From Actinomycetota bacterium (GTDB taxonomy: Bacteria > Actinomycetota > UBA4738 > HRBIN12), in assembly GCA_040881665.1 (NCBI GenBank), contig JBBECT010000004.1:692303-756302 (forward strand): 64,000 bases of DNA, in the 5' to 3' direction. Position numbers and translations under genes: made by a program. The notes under the pieces are model-generated. The model was not told the DNA's origin and ran no database searches. It worked only from the letters and a program-made list of their open reading frames with translations. Below, in pieces: positions 15,924 to 24,766 of this stretch (positions are counted from its first letter, which is position 1; every line of letters starts with the position of its first letter).

Positions 15924-15941
15924 GGAGGCCGAAAGTCCTCC
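15924..15941. promoter_or_regulatory. DosR/DevR-like box upstream of pilT
   Basis: GGAGGCCGAAAGTCCTCC on the plus strand. The minus strand reads AGGACTTTCGGCCT, close to the mycobacterial DosR box consensus (GGGACTTNNGNCCC). It sits 30-47 nt before the pilT ATG. Similar boxes are at 32064-32077 and 60005-60017. The surrounding leader (15868-15971) is also rich in self-complementary runs. Confidence 0.45.
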
Positions 15942-15971
15942 TAGGAGCCCTTCCGTGAGGGAACGACCTGC

Positions 15972-17090
15972 ATGGACGTAACCGATCTGCTCAGCTACGC
16001 CGTGGAACGCCGCGCCAGCGACCTGCATCTGTCGGCCGGCAACGTCCCGTTCATCCGCGTGGACGGAGAGCTGCTGCCCGCGCCGTTCCCGGTCCTGGAG
16101 CCGAACGACACGCGCGCCGCGGCCGAGGACCTGATGCCGCAGCACAAAGCCGCAGAGTTCGCCGACACGAAAGAGTGCGACTTCGCCTACACGCTCGAGG
16201 GCGTGGGTCGGTTCCGCGTGAACGTGCTCCGCGATCGGGGGACGGTGGGGCTGGCGATCCGCTGGGTCAGCGGTGAGGGGCTCACGTTCGAGGAACTCCA
16301 CCTGCCGGCCGTGATCCAGAGCTTCGCCGAGGCGAGGCGCGGGCTCGTGCTCGTCACGGGGCCGACCGGCGCCGGCAAGACGACGACGATCGCTTCGATG
16401 ATCGGTTTCGTGAATCGCACCCGCCGCGCGCACATCGTCACGATCGAGGATCCGATCGAGGTCGTGCACAACGACGACCTGTCCGTCGTCCGCCAGCGCG
16501 AGATCGGTCCGGACACGCACTCGTACGCCGCGGGGCTGCGCCATGTGCTCCGCCAGGACCCCGATGTGATCTTCCTCGGGGAGATCCGCGACGGCGACTC
16601 GGCGATGGCGGCGATCCAGGCCGCGCAGACCGGTCATCTCGTCTTCTCGACGATGCACACGATCGACGCCGCGGAGACGCTCGCGCGCATCCTCGAGCTG
16701 TTCCCCGCGAAGCAGCATCAACAGGTGCGCGCCTCGTTCGCAGGGGCGTTGCGGGGCATCGTGTCGCAGCGACTGCTCGAGCGGTTGGACGGATCGGGGC
16801 GCGTCCCCGCCGTGGAGGTGCTGTCCAACACCGGGCGCGTCACCGACCGGATCCTCGACCCGGAGGCGACCGGTGAGCTCACGGATGTGATCGCGGACAG
16901 CGCCTTCGACGGGATGCAGACCTTCGATCAACACCTGCTGACGCTCGTCACCGAGGGCCTCGTGTCCGAGGAGGACGCGCGCGCCGTCGCCACGAACCCG
17001 CACGACTTCGGCTTGGCTCTGACCGCCGCCTCGGCCGAGTCCAACGTCGGCGCGACCGAGTCGGCCTACGCGGGCGAGGGAGCTCGATGA
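15972..17090 (+). CDS. pilT: PilT-type twitching/retraction ATPase
   Basis: 372 residues, normal for PilT. N-terminal PAS-like domain (DLLSYAVERRASDLHLSAGNVPFIRVDGEL), Walker A GPTGAGKTTT (about 132-141), Asp box (IVTIEDPIEVVH), Walker B (DPDVIFLGEIRDG) and His box (TGHLVFSTMHTIDAAETLARI) are all present. The PilT signature AIRNLIRE is not clear, so a related pilus ATPase is possible. No other type IV pilus gene is in the window. ATG 15972 follows a weak GAGGGAA site. The stop overlaps the start of the following giant gene (ATGA). Confidence 0.88.
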   Translation: MDVTDLLSYAVERRASDLHLSAGNVPFIRVDGELLPAPFPVLEPNDTRAAAEDLMPQHKAAEFADTKECDFAYTLEGVGRFRVNVLRDRGTVGLAIRWVSGEGLTFEELHLPAVIQSFAEARRGLVLVTGPTGAGKTTTIASMIGFVNRTRRAHIVTIEDPIEVVHNDDLSVVRQREIGPDTHSYAAGLRHVLRQDPDVIFLGEIRDGDSAMAAIQAAQTGHLVFSTMHTIDAAETLARILELFPAKQHQQVRASFAGALRGIVSQRLLERLDGSGRVPAVEVLSNTGRVTDRILDPEATGELTDVIADSAFDGMQTFDQHLLTLVTEGLVSEEDARAVATNPHDFGLALTAASAESNVGATESAYAGEGAR

Positions 17091-20000
17091 GCCAACCCGG
17101 AAAGCAGATCGAGACCGGAGGCGCGCCCACCGGCTCCGTGAGCGACTGCCCGTCCTGCGGGACGCCCAACCCTGAGCCGGCGCGCTTCTGCTCGAGCTGT
17201 GGGATCGAGCTGCCCGACGGCGTCGACCTCGAGCCGCCCGCGGCGCCCGAACCGCGTGCGGTCGCCGTGGTCGCGGTGCTCCTCGACGCGACCGGGGACG
17301 GGGCGGAACGCGCCCGCCGACGCGCGGAGGTTCGGATCCGAGCGACGCTGCAACGACACGGTGGCGCCACGATCGCGGTGGAGGGAGGATCGGCCGCGGT
17401 GTTCGGGCTCCATCCCACTCACGGGGACGGCGCGCTTCGGGCGGCCCGAGCCGCCGAAGAGGTGCGCGACGCGCTCGCCCGCGAGAGCGAGACGCGCGTC
17501 TCCGGCGGGTCTCTCGCGCCGGCAACGGGACGCATCTCCGTGACGATCGAACAGACCGTGACCACCGATGTGAGCGAGGTTCCTCTCGAGAACGCGGTGG
17601 CGCTCGCCGAGCGAGCCGAGCCCGGGGAGGTTCTGCTCGGCCCCGAGGCGCATCGACGCGCCGGTCCCGCCTCGGTCGAGGCCGAGCCGACGACGACGCC
17701 GACGCCGAGCGACGCCCCGGCGGTCGCCGAGCGAGCGGATGCCGACACCGAGGGGACGGTTCCCGACGACGTGCCCGACCCGGCCTCGGACGACGCCGAG
17801 GAGGGAGCGACCCTCGCCGACCCGGACGAGGCCGATCCGTTGGAAGCGCTCGAGAGCGCGCTCGAGGACGAGGATGACGATCACGGCGAAGGTGGCGACG
17901 AGAACGACGAGAACCGGGAACGCGACGAAGACGCAGCCACCCCGGGGGACGCCGACGATCTGGGGCACGCCGACGATCTCGTGGATGCAGGCGTCGATGA
18001 CGAAGAGGCCGAGGTCCCCATGCGCCTCGTACGGGTCGTCGAGGCAGGCGCGGGACAGGCGCCGACGCCACGAGCGCCACTCGTCGGACGGGATGCGGAG
18101 CGGGTCGCACTTCGCGAGCTGTTCGAGCGAGCGGTCGAGAGCCGTTCGTGCGTCGCGGTGACCGTGGTCGGGAGTCCCGGGATCGGCAAGTCGCGACTCG
18201 CGGAAGCGCTGATCGCGTGGGCCGAGTCCTCGCACGATGCGACGGCGATCCGTGTTCGGTGCCGTGACGCCGCCGAGGGCGGAGCCGCGTGGCCGGTCGC
18301 CGAGCTGATCGAACAAGCGATCGGGGTCGTCCTCGGCGACGGCGTCGACGATGCCCGGGCGGACCTGGAACGGGTCCTATCCGGCGCGCACGATGCTTCC
18401 GTCGTCATCGAGCGGCTCGCGCACATGCTCGCGTTGCCCGGAGGCCGCGCGCTCGAGGAGGAGACGCCGTGGGCGCTGCGCAGGCTCCTCGAGGTGATCG
18501 CGAGCGAACGCCCGATCGTCCTACTCGTCGACGACGCGGACGGAACGGATCCCTCGTTCGCGCGGTTGCTCCGATCGGTCGCCGACCGCATGAGCGCGCC
18601 GATGCTGCTTCTCGCCACGGGACGCTCGGATCCCCTGCACGGCACCGCGGAGGAGAACATCGTCGCGGCGATCACCCTCGAGCCGCTCGACGGCGGGACC
18701 GTGGCGGAACTGCTCGAGCAGCTCGTGGGGCGTACCGCGCTCGGCGAGCGCGCCCAGCAGCGCGTGGCGACCGCGACGGGGGGGAATCCGTTCCTGATCG
18801 AGCAGCTGACATGCATGCTGATCGAGGAAGGACTGCTGCGGTGGGACGAGGGGCGATGGCTGCCGACGACGGACCTGTCGGCGATGCCCACGCCACCCAA
18901 CGTCGCCGCGCTGCTCGACGCCCGATTGCAGGGGATCACGACGGAGGAGCGAACCGTCCTCGAACGGATCGCCGTCGTCGGCGAGCGACCGCGGTGGGAC
19001 GCGGTGCTCGCAGCTGTTCCCGACGAGCTCCGGCTCGCGGCGGGCGATCATGTCGCGGCCTTGCGCCACAAGCAGCTGCTTCGATCCACCGACGTCCCGG
19101 GCGATGACATCGTCCGGTTCCACCACCCCTTCGTGCGCGACGCGGCCGTTCGCGGGGCGACGGGAGTGGTTCGTGCGCAGGTGCATGCGGCGATCGCCTC
19201 CTGGCTCGTGGTGGCGGCCGGCGATCGCTCCGACCGATTCGATGAGCTCCTCGGGGCGCACCTCGAGCGCGCCTACCGCACCGCGAGTGCGAACGGATCC
19301 GACGCGCACGTGGTGGAGGCCGCGCGCAGCGCTGCCGCCCACCTGGAGGGTGCCGGCGAACGCGCAGGCCAACTCGGCGACGCGCAGGGAGCGTTCCAAC
19401 TCGCCCAGCGCGCGGCGTCCCTGGTTGCGCGCGACGATCCGCACCGACCGGAGCTGTTGCTGCGCGCAGCGATCGCGTTGGCCGACCTCGATCAGCTGCC
19501 GCGCGCCGATGCGCTGTTGACCGAGACCGCCCACGCCGCGCGCGCGGCGGGGGAGCGCGCGGTCGAGTGGCGGGCGAAGATCCTCCGTGCCCGGCTGGCC
19601 GCCGCCGGCGGGCAGGATCACCGCGCCCTCGAGAACGCGCGCCGGCGAGCGGACCGCAGTGTGGTCGTGTTCCGTGACCTCGGTGATGACTGGGGCCTCG
19701 CGTGGGCGTGGTCCCTCTCCGCGTACGTCAGCCTGTGCCGGGGCCATGCGTCCGCTTACGCCGCAGCGGCAGGGCGGGCGGCCGAGGCGGCCCGTCGCGC
19801 CGGCCGCAAACGCGAGGAGGCCGCCGCGCTGCGCGACCTGGCGCGCGCGCTCGGCGAGGGCCCGGCCCCGCTGGACGAGGTCGCGGCACGGCTCGCGTCG
19901 ATCGTCGATCGCGTCGGCGACGAACTTCGCCCGGTCGCGCAGGAGGCGCTGGGCGTGCTTGCGACGGTGCACGCGGATCGGGGACATCCGGACGAGGCAC

Positions 20001-21067
20001 GGGCGGCGGACGAACGGGCGGCGTCGATCGCGGCCGACCTCGGCTTGGAACGCGAGTTCGCACTCCGCGCCGAACGCTCGGGCGCGGTGCAGCTGCTGAC
20101 CGGCGACGTCGAGGGCGCGCAGGTGACGCTGCGCGAGGGGCTCGAGATCGCGGAGCGCGCGGGTGATGGGGCGGCAGCCGCGCGGATCGCCGCGACCCTG
20201 GCCCACGTTCTGGAGGATGCCGGGAACTACGGGGAGGCCGTCCGGCTCACCGAGGTCGCCGAGCAAGGCGGCGCTCCGCACGACGTGACGACCCGCGTCC
20301 GGTGGCGGACGGCGCGGGCCCGGGCCCTGGCCCACGGCGGGAACCTCGCGCAGGCCAACGCGCTGGCGCGCGAGGCCGTTCGGCTCGCCGATCAAACCGA
20401 CGCCGTGGAACTGCGGGCGACCGCACTGATCGAGCTCGCCGAGGTGCTCCGCCTCTCCGGGCGCAGGAACGAAGCGATGCCCCTCGTCCGCAGAGCACTC
20501 CGAGCCTTCTCCCGCAAGGGTGCGTCCGTCCGTGCGGCTCGCGCGCGTCGGTTGCTCGCCGAGCTCGACCCGGCGAGCGAGCCCGTCGACGACACGCCCG
20601 CCGTTCCGGGAACCGGACCTTCCGCAGGGTCACCGGGCCCGGCGACGGCGTCCACAGCGAGCTCTGGCGAGGTGGCGTACGCGAGCGTCGCGCCGGGAGT
20701 CGCTCCCGTCGAGGCCGCGGTTCCCGCCGTTCCGAACGGCACGACGATGGGGACGCAGGTGGTCGAACCGACCGGGGTCCCCGCGCAACCGCAGGGAGCT
20801 GCTCCATCGCCTGGAGCCGGGGCGGCCGCGCCGGTCGTCCGGGCCTCGAACGGAGACCCTGCCGAGCCGTTCGGAGCATCGATCGAGCAGGAGTTCGCCG
20901 CATTGCAGGAAGATGCCCCGGGCCCCGACCCCAGGTCCGGGTCCATGCCTACATCGGACGGAGCGACCCTGAACGAGGAGTCCGAGCAGGTGGCACCGGC
21001 CCCGACGGAGTCGCCGGACGCGGGCGCGGACAAGGGGAAGGGCCGCAAGGGCCTGCGGTTCTGGTAG
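17087..21067 (+). CDS. Zinc-ribbon, cyclase-like and AAA-ATPase protein with a helical-repeat C-terminus
   Basis: 1326 residues. A four-Cys zinc ribbon (CPSCG at 21-25, CSSCG at 35-39) is followed by a region (about 55-190) laid out like a nucleotide-cyclase domain but without visible catalytic Asp residues. A very acidic linker (about 200-310) leads to a STAND-like ATPase: Walker A GSPGIGKSRL (about 362-371) and Walker B IVLLVDDAD (about 477-485). From about 700 to 1160 there are TPR-like helical repeats, then a Pro/Ala-rich tail ending KGRKGLRFW. This matches the 'adenylate cyclase plus predicted ATPase' architecture of bacterial signalling proteins. Overlap with pilT (ATGA) ties it to PilT expression. 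Confidence 0.8.
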   Translation: MSQPGKQIETGGAPTGSVSDCPSCGTPNPEPARFCSSCGIELPDGVDLEPPAAPEPRAVAVVAVLLDATGDGAERARRRAEVRIRATLQRHGGATIAVEGGSAAVFGLHPTHGDGALRAARAAEEVRDALARESETRVSGGSLAPATGRISVTIEQTVTTDVSEVPLENAVALAERAEPGEVLLGPEAHRRAGPASVEAEPTTTPTPSDAPAVAERADADTEGTVPDDVPDPASDDAEEGATLADPDEADPLEALESALEDEDDDHGEGGDENDENRERDEDAATPGDADDLGHADDLVDAGVDDEEAEVPMRLVRVVEAGAGQAPTPRAPLVGRDAERVALRELFERAVESRSCVAVTVVGSPGIGKSRLAEALIAWAESSHDATAIRVRCRDAAEGGAAWPVAELIEQAIGVVLGDGVDDARADLERVLSGAHDASVVIERLAHMLALPGGRALEEETPWALRRLLEVIASERPIVLLVDDADGTDPSFARLLRSVADRMSAPMLLLATGRSDPLHGTAEENIVAAITLEPLDGGTVAELLEQLVGRTALGERAQQRVATATGGNPFLIEQLTCMLIEEGLLRWDEGRWLPTTDLSAMPTPPNVAALLDARLQGITTEERTVLERIAVVGERPRWDAVLAAVPDELRLAAGDHVAALRHKQLLRSTDVPGDDIVRFHHPFVRDAAVRGATGVVRAQVHAAIASWLVVAAGDRSDRFDELLGAHLERAYRTASANGSDAHVVEAARSAAAHLEGAGERAGQLGDAQGAFQLAQRAASLVARDDPHRPELLLRAAIALADLDQLPRADALLTETAHAARAAGERAVEWRAKILRARLAAAGGQDHRALENARRRADRSVVVFRDLGDDWGLAWAWSLSAYVSLCRGHASAYAAAAGRAAEAARRAGRKREEAAALRDLARALGEGPAPLDEVAARLASIVDRVGDELRPVAQEALGVLATVHADRGHPDEARAADERAASIAADLGLEREFALRAERSGAVQLLTGDVEGAQVTLREGLEIAERAGDGAAAARIAATLAHVLEDAGNYGEAVRLTEVAEQGGAPHDVTTRVRWRTARARALAHGGNLAQANALAREAVRLADQTDAVELRATALIELAEVLRLSGRRNEAMPLVRRALRAFSRKGASVRAARARRLLAELDPASEPVDDTPAVPGTGPSAGSPGPATASTASSGEVAYASVAPGVAPVEAAVPAVPNGTTMGTQVVEPTGVPAQPQGAAPSPGAGAAAPVVRASNGDPAEPFGASIEQEFAALQEDAPGPDPRSGSMPTSDGATLNEESEQVAPAPTESPDAGADKGKGRKGLRFW

Positions 21068-21124
21068 ACCCGGTCCAGACCCGGGCGTCGATCCGGCCAA
21101 CGACGCGCACGGGTATGTCACACC

Positions 21125-21139
21125 CATGTGATTCACATG
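21125..21139. repeat. Perfect palindrome upstream of dnaB
   Basis: CATGTGATTCACATG has 7-bp arms around one central base. It lies in the 262-bp gap between the giant ATPase gene and dnaB, among several CACA-containing 9-mers that weakly resemble DnaA boxes (TGATTCACA, TTTCCCACA). Possible operator; no regulator identified. Confidence 0.35.
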
Positions 21140-21264
21140 TCTCCACAGGGTTTCCCACATCCGTCGACCCTGGTGGAGGCTGGAGTGACAGGAAACTTCG
21201 ACACCCGACCGGCGCGGTTGGATTTCCCCAGCGTTCTCCGATGCGCCACCCGCGCCGGCGCCGC

Positions 21265-21270
21265 TAGCCT
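21265..21270 (+). promoter_or_regulatory. Candidate -10 of dnaB
   Basis: TAGCCT about 60 nt upstream of the dnaB start, the same hexamer as before menE. Confidence 0.3.
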
Positions 21271-21329
21271 CACGCGGTCATCAGCGTCGGACCGGCCGTC
21301 GCATCGCTCGGCCGAAGGGGGGAGTGCGC

Positions 21330-23942
21330 GTGGCTCGAACCGCTGACGACGTCACCCGCCTGCGTCCCGAGCGCGTGCCGCCCCAGAACCTCGAGGCCGA
21401 GCAGTCGGTCCTCGGGGCCATGATGCTCTCGTCCGAGGCGATCGCCGACGCCGTCGAGGAACTCCACCCCGACGACTTCTACCGCAGCGCGCACCGCACC
21501 GTTTACGACGCGATCCGCGGGATCTACGCGCACGGCGAGCCCGTCGACGTGATCACGGTCACCGAGGAGCTTAAGCGCCGGGGCGATCTCGACCAGATCG
21601 GCGGCCCGCTGTACGTCCGCGACCTCGTCGATCAGGTGCCGACCCCGGCGGGGGCGGCGCACTACGCACGCATCGTCGCCCAGTCCGCGCTGCTGCGCCG
21701 GTTGATCTCGGCGGCCGCCGACATCATGGAGCTGGGCTACTCGAGTCCCGACGATCCCGAAGGGGTTGCCGACGAGGCCGAGCAGCGGATCTACGACGTC
21801 GCTCGCCGTGAGGACAAGGATCAGGTCGCCCACGTCCGCGATCTGATCGATCAAGCGATGGTCGACCTGGAGTCGATCCAGAACCGGGACGAGCAGTTCG
21901 CCGGAGTTCCCACGGGGTTCCGCGATCTCGACTCCCTCATGTCGGGCCTGCAGCCCGGAAACCTGATCGTCGTCGCGGCGCGACCGGGCGTCGGCAAGTC
22001 CTCGTTCGTGACGAACCTCGCCCGCAACGTCTCGGTCGACGCGCACGCACCGACCGCGATCTTCTCGCTCGAGATGTCGCGCTGGGAGATCGGCATGCGG
22101 CTGCTGTGTGGTGAGGCGCGTGTTCCCTGGGACCGAATCCGCAACAAGCGCGTCGGCGCCGAAGACTGGCAGAACATCGTCCGTGCGGCGGAGAACCTAC
22201 ACGAAGCCCCCCTGTCGATCGTCGACGCAGGCAACGTGACGATCGTCGACATCCGCGCTCGGGCGCGGCGACTCGCGACCCGCAAGTCCGGCCTCGGGCT
22301 GATCATCGTCGACTACCTGCAGCTGATGTCCTCGCCGAACCGGCGCATCGACAACCGCCAGCAGGAGATCGCCGAGATCAGCCGCAGCCTGAAGCTCCTC
22401 GCGAAGGAGCTGCGGATCCCGGTGATCGCGGTCTCCCAGCTCAACCGCGACCCGGAGCGCCGCCAGGACAAGCGTCCTCAGCTCTCCGACTTGCGGGAGT
22501 GTGTGACCGGCGACACCCTCGTGCAGATGGCAGACGGCCGGCGGGTACCGATCGAGGGTCTCGTCGGCACCACTCCAGAGGTCCTTGCGATGGCTCCCGA
22601 CGGACGGATCGTGACGGCGCGGAGCGACCGTGTCTGGCGGGTCGGACGCCGTTCGGTCCGGACGGTCCGGTTGGCCAGCGGCCGGGCGATCCGCTGTACG
22701 TCCAAGCACCGGCTCTACGGCGCGGACGGATGGGTCCGTGCGGGCAACGTGTCGGTTGGCGATCGGCTGGCGATCGCACGGACCGTGCCGGAGCCAGCGG
22801 ATCCGGTCGTGTGGTCCGACGAGCACGTCGCTCTCCTCGGTCAGCTGATCGGCGACGGCAGTTACCTCTCCGGCCAGCCGATGCGCTACACGACCGCCTC
22901 CGAGGAGAACAGCCGGGTCGTCGCGGACGGTGCCCGGTCGCTGGGATCGCGCGTGACACGATACGCGGGACGGGGAGCCTGGCACCAATTGTTGATCAGC
23001 GGGAACGGCAACCGCTGGTATCCCAAGGGTGTGAACGCGTGGCTGCGCGAGCTCGGCATCTTCGGCCAGCGTTCCCACGTGAAGCGGGTACCCGGATCCG
23101 CGTTCCGCCTGTCGGACCGGCAGATCGCTCTGTTGTTGCGCCACCTGTGGGCGACCGACGGATGCATCTTCGTCCGGCCGCCCGGAACCAGGGGCAGTCA
23201 CTCGGTCTCCTTCGCGACCGCCAGCGCAGGTCTGGCCTCCGATGTGGGAGCGCTCCTGCTGCGGTTGGGAATCGTCGGCAGGATCGCCCGCGTGCGTCAG
23301 CGTGGCAGCGCGTGGTACACGGTGGTGGTTTCCGGAGCCGAACCGCAGCGTCGGTTCTTGGACGTCGTCGGGGCGGTCGGACCGCGCGTCGACGTCGCGC
23401 ATCGGCTCGGGCTACGCCTCGGGCCCGTCCAGTCGGGTACGAACGTCGACACGATTCCTCCCGCGGTGTTCGGGTTGTTGACCGAAGAGATGGAAGCCGC
23501 CGGCCTCACTCCGCGGCAGGTGGCCGAACGCCGGGGGATGAGCTTCGGAGGGTTCGCGACGGGGTTCTCACCGTCCCGGACGCTCGTGAAGGAGTGGTCG
23601 GAGGTCCTCGGGAGTTCATTGCTACAAGAGATAGCATCCGATGATCTGTTCTGGGATCGTGTCGTGGCGGTCGACGATGTGCTCGAAGAGCAGGAAGTGT
23701 TCGACCTTACGGTTCCGGGACTGTCCAGCTGGTTGGCAGATTCTGTCATTTCACATAACAGTGGAGCGATCGAACAGGACGCAGACGTGGTGATGTTCAT
23801 CCACCGGGACGACTCGGACGTGACGACGAAGGGAACGGCCGACCTGATCGTGGCCAAGCACCGCAACGGGCCGACCGACACGATCCGGCTCGCCTTCCTG
23901 CCGAACCTCACCCAGTTCCGCAACTACGCGCCGGGACCGTAG
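21330..23942 (+). CDS. dnaB: Replicative DNA helicase DnaB containing an intein
   Basis: 870-residue precursor. The exteins form a normal 450-residue DnaB: N-terminal domain (PPQNLEAEQSVLGAMML), linker, and RecA-type motor with Walker A ARPGVGKSSFVTNLA, Walker B GLIIVDYLQLM and motif H4 split between SDLRE and SGAIEQDADVV. The intein begins at a Cys (codon at 22500) and ends HN just before Ser (codon at 23760). After splicing the helicase would be intact. The start is GTG 21330, with a G-rich site (AAGGGGGG) 7 nt before; GTG 21324 is too close to that site. A gap of 37 bp separates it from nth. Confidence 0.95.
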   Translation: MARTADDVTRLRPERVPPQNLEAEQSVLGAMMLSSEAIADAVEELHPDDFYRSAHRTVYDAIRGIYAHGEPVDVITVTEELKRRGDLDQIGGPLYVRDLVDQVPTPAGAAHYARIVAQSALLRRLISAAADIMELGYSSPDDPEGVADEAEQRIYDVARREDKDQVAHVRDLIDQAMVDLESIQNRDEQFAGVPTGFRDLDSLMSGLQPGNLIVVAARPGVGKSSFVTNLARNVSVDAHAPTAIFSLEMSRWEIGMRLLCGEARVPWDRIRNKRVGAEDWQNIVRAAENLHEAPLSIVDAGNVTIVDIRARARRLATRKSGLGLIIVDYLQLMSSPNRRIDNRQQEIAEISRSLKLLAKELRIPVIAVSQLNRDPERRQDKRPQLSDLRECVTGDTLVQMADGRRVPIEGLVGTTPEVLAMAPDGRIVTARSDRVWRVGRRSVRTVRLASGRAIRCTSKHRLYGADGWVRAGNVSVGDRLAIARTVPEPADPVVWSDEHVALLGQLIGDGSYLSGQPMRYTTASEENSRVVADGARSLGSRVTRYAGRGAWHQLLISGNGNRWYPKGVNAWLRELGIFGQRSHVKRVPGSAFRLSDRQIALLLRHLWATDGCIFVRPPGTRGSHSVSFATASAGLASDVGALLLRLGIVGRIARVRQRGSAWYTVVVSGAEPQRRFLDVVGAVGPRVDVAHRLGLRLGPVQSGTNVDTIPPAVFGLLTEEMEAAGLTPRQVAERRGMSFGGFATGFSPSRTLVKEWSEVLGSSLLQEIASDDLFWDRVVAVDDVLEEQEVFDLTVPGLSSWLADSVISHNSGAIEQDADVVMFIHRDDSDVTTKGTADLIVAKHRNGPTDTIRLAFLPNLTQFRNYAPGP
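22500..23759 (+). other. DnaB intein with LAGLIDADG-type homing endonuclease
   Basis: 420 residues from the Cys in CVTGDTLVQMADGRRVPIEG (block A) to the HN of DSVISHN (block G), followed by the extein Ser. Splicing residues Cys1, the penultimate His, the terminal Asn and Ser+1 are all present. Block B is CTSKHRLY, with His but without the usual TxxH spacing shift. The middle holds two dodecapeptide-like motifs, LLGQLIGDG and LLRHLWATDG, with the acidic residues needed for DNA cutting, so the endonuclease may be active. It interrupts the conserved SDLRE/SGxIEQDAD helicase motif. Confidence 0.93.
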
Positions 23943-23967
23943 CGGGCGACCCTCGCAAGGACGCGGC

Positions 23968-23973
23968 TATCGT
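23968..23973 (+). promoter_or_regulatory. -10 hexamer of nth (leaderless)
   Basis: TATCGT followed by 6 nt and the GTG start at 23980; no Shine-Dalgarno sequence. Confidence 0.4.
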
Positions 23974-23979
23974 GCGCAC

Positions 23980-24708
23980 GTGGCTCGCGCGTCCGCCTCC
24001 GAAGCTCCGCTCCCGGCCGCAGAACGGCGCCGGCTGCGCACGATCCTCGGACGTCTGCGCAAGCGGTTCGGCGCGTTGGAGCCACCCCGGCGCGTCGATC
24101 CGCTCGAGGAGCTCGTACTCACGGTCCTCTCCCAGCACACGAGCGACCTGAACGCCGAGCGGGCGTTCGGTGCACTGCGCGAGCGCTACCCGACGTGGGA
24201 CCGGGTCCTGGCGGCTCCGTCCGCCGCGCTCGCCGATGCGATCCGGTCGGGAGGTCTGGCGGACACGAAGGCGCCGCGTATCCAGGCGATCCTGCGTGAG
24301 ATCCACGACCGCGAGGGTTCCTGGGATCTCTCGTGGACCGCCGACGCGAGCGACGGTGAGATCCGCGACTACCTCACGTCGCTCCCGGGTGTGGGCCCCA
24401 AGACCGCGGCCGTGGTGCTCTCGTTCGCGCTCGGCCGCGACGCGTTGCCGGTCGACACCCACGTTCATCGCGTGACACGCCGGCTCGGGTTGATCGGTCC
24501 GAAGACGAGCGCCGAGGCGGCAGATCGACTGCTGCACGAGCTGGTTCCGGAGGGCTCCCGGGTGCCGCTCCACGTCGGCTTGATCCGCCTGGGCCGCGAG
24601 ATCTGCAAGGCGGGAACGCCCCGCTGCACCGTGTGTCCCCTCCAGGATCTGTGCCCGAGCGCCGATCCACCCGCACGCCGTCCCGCACGGCACGCCACGG
24701 GTGCTTGA
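23980..24708 (+). CDS. nth: Endonuclease III (base-excision DNA glycosylase/AP lyase)
   Basis: 242 residues. It removes oxidised pyrimidines and nicks abasic sites. The helix-hairpin-helix LPGVGPKTAAVVLSFA carries the catalytic Lys, and the Asp in LPVDTHVHRV completes the active site. The C-terminal 4Fe-4S loop is C-X6-C-X2-C-X5-C (CKAGTPRC, CTVC, then CPS). The N-terminal 30 residues are Arg-rich, as in other actinobacterial forms. The GTG at 23980 fits the leaderless -10. Confidence 0.92.
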   Translation: MARASASEAPLPAAERRRLRTILGRLRKRFGALEPPRRVDPLEELVLTVLSQHTSDLNAERAFGALRERYPTWDRVLAAPSAALADAIRSGGLADTKAPRIQAILREIHDREGSWDLSWTADASDGEIRDYLTSLPGVGPKTAAVVLSFALGRDALPVDTHVHRVTRRLGLIGPKTSAEAADRLLHELVPEGSRVPLHVGLIRLGREICKAGTPRCTVCPLQDLCPSADPPARRPARHATGA

Positions 24709-24766
24709 GGGGGTCTCTCCCGCGTGGAACCATCGCCGAGAGGCCCGACCGGGCTGACACGGGGGG

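Noticed and set aside
15868-15971. Possible riboswitch (c-di-GMP or cobalamin type) in the pilT leader
   Set aside because: The leader folds well but I cannot find the conserved c-di-GMP-I core (GGCAAACC and ACGCAAAGCC) or a cobalamin box; the shared GAAAGTCC element is better explained as a protein-binding site.
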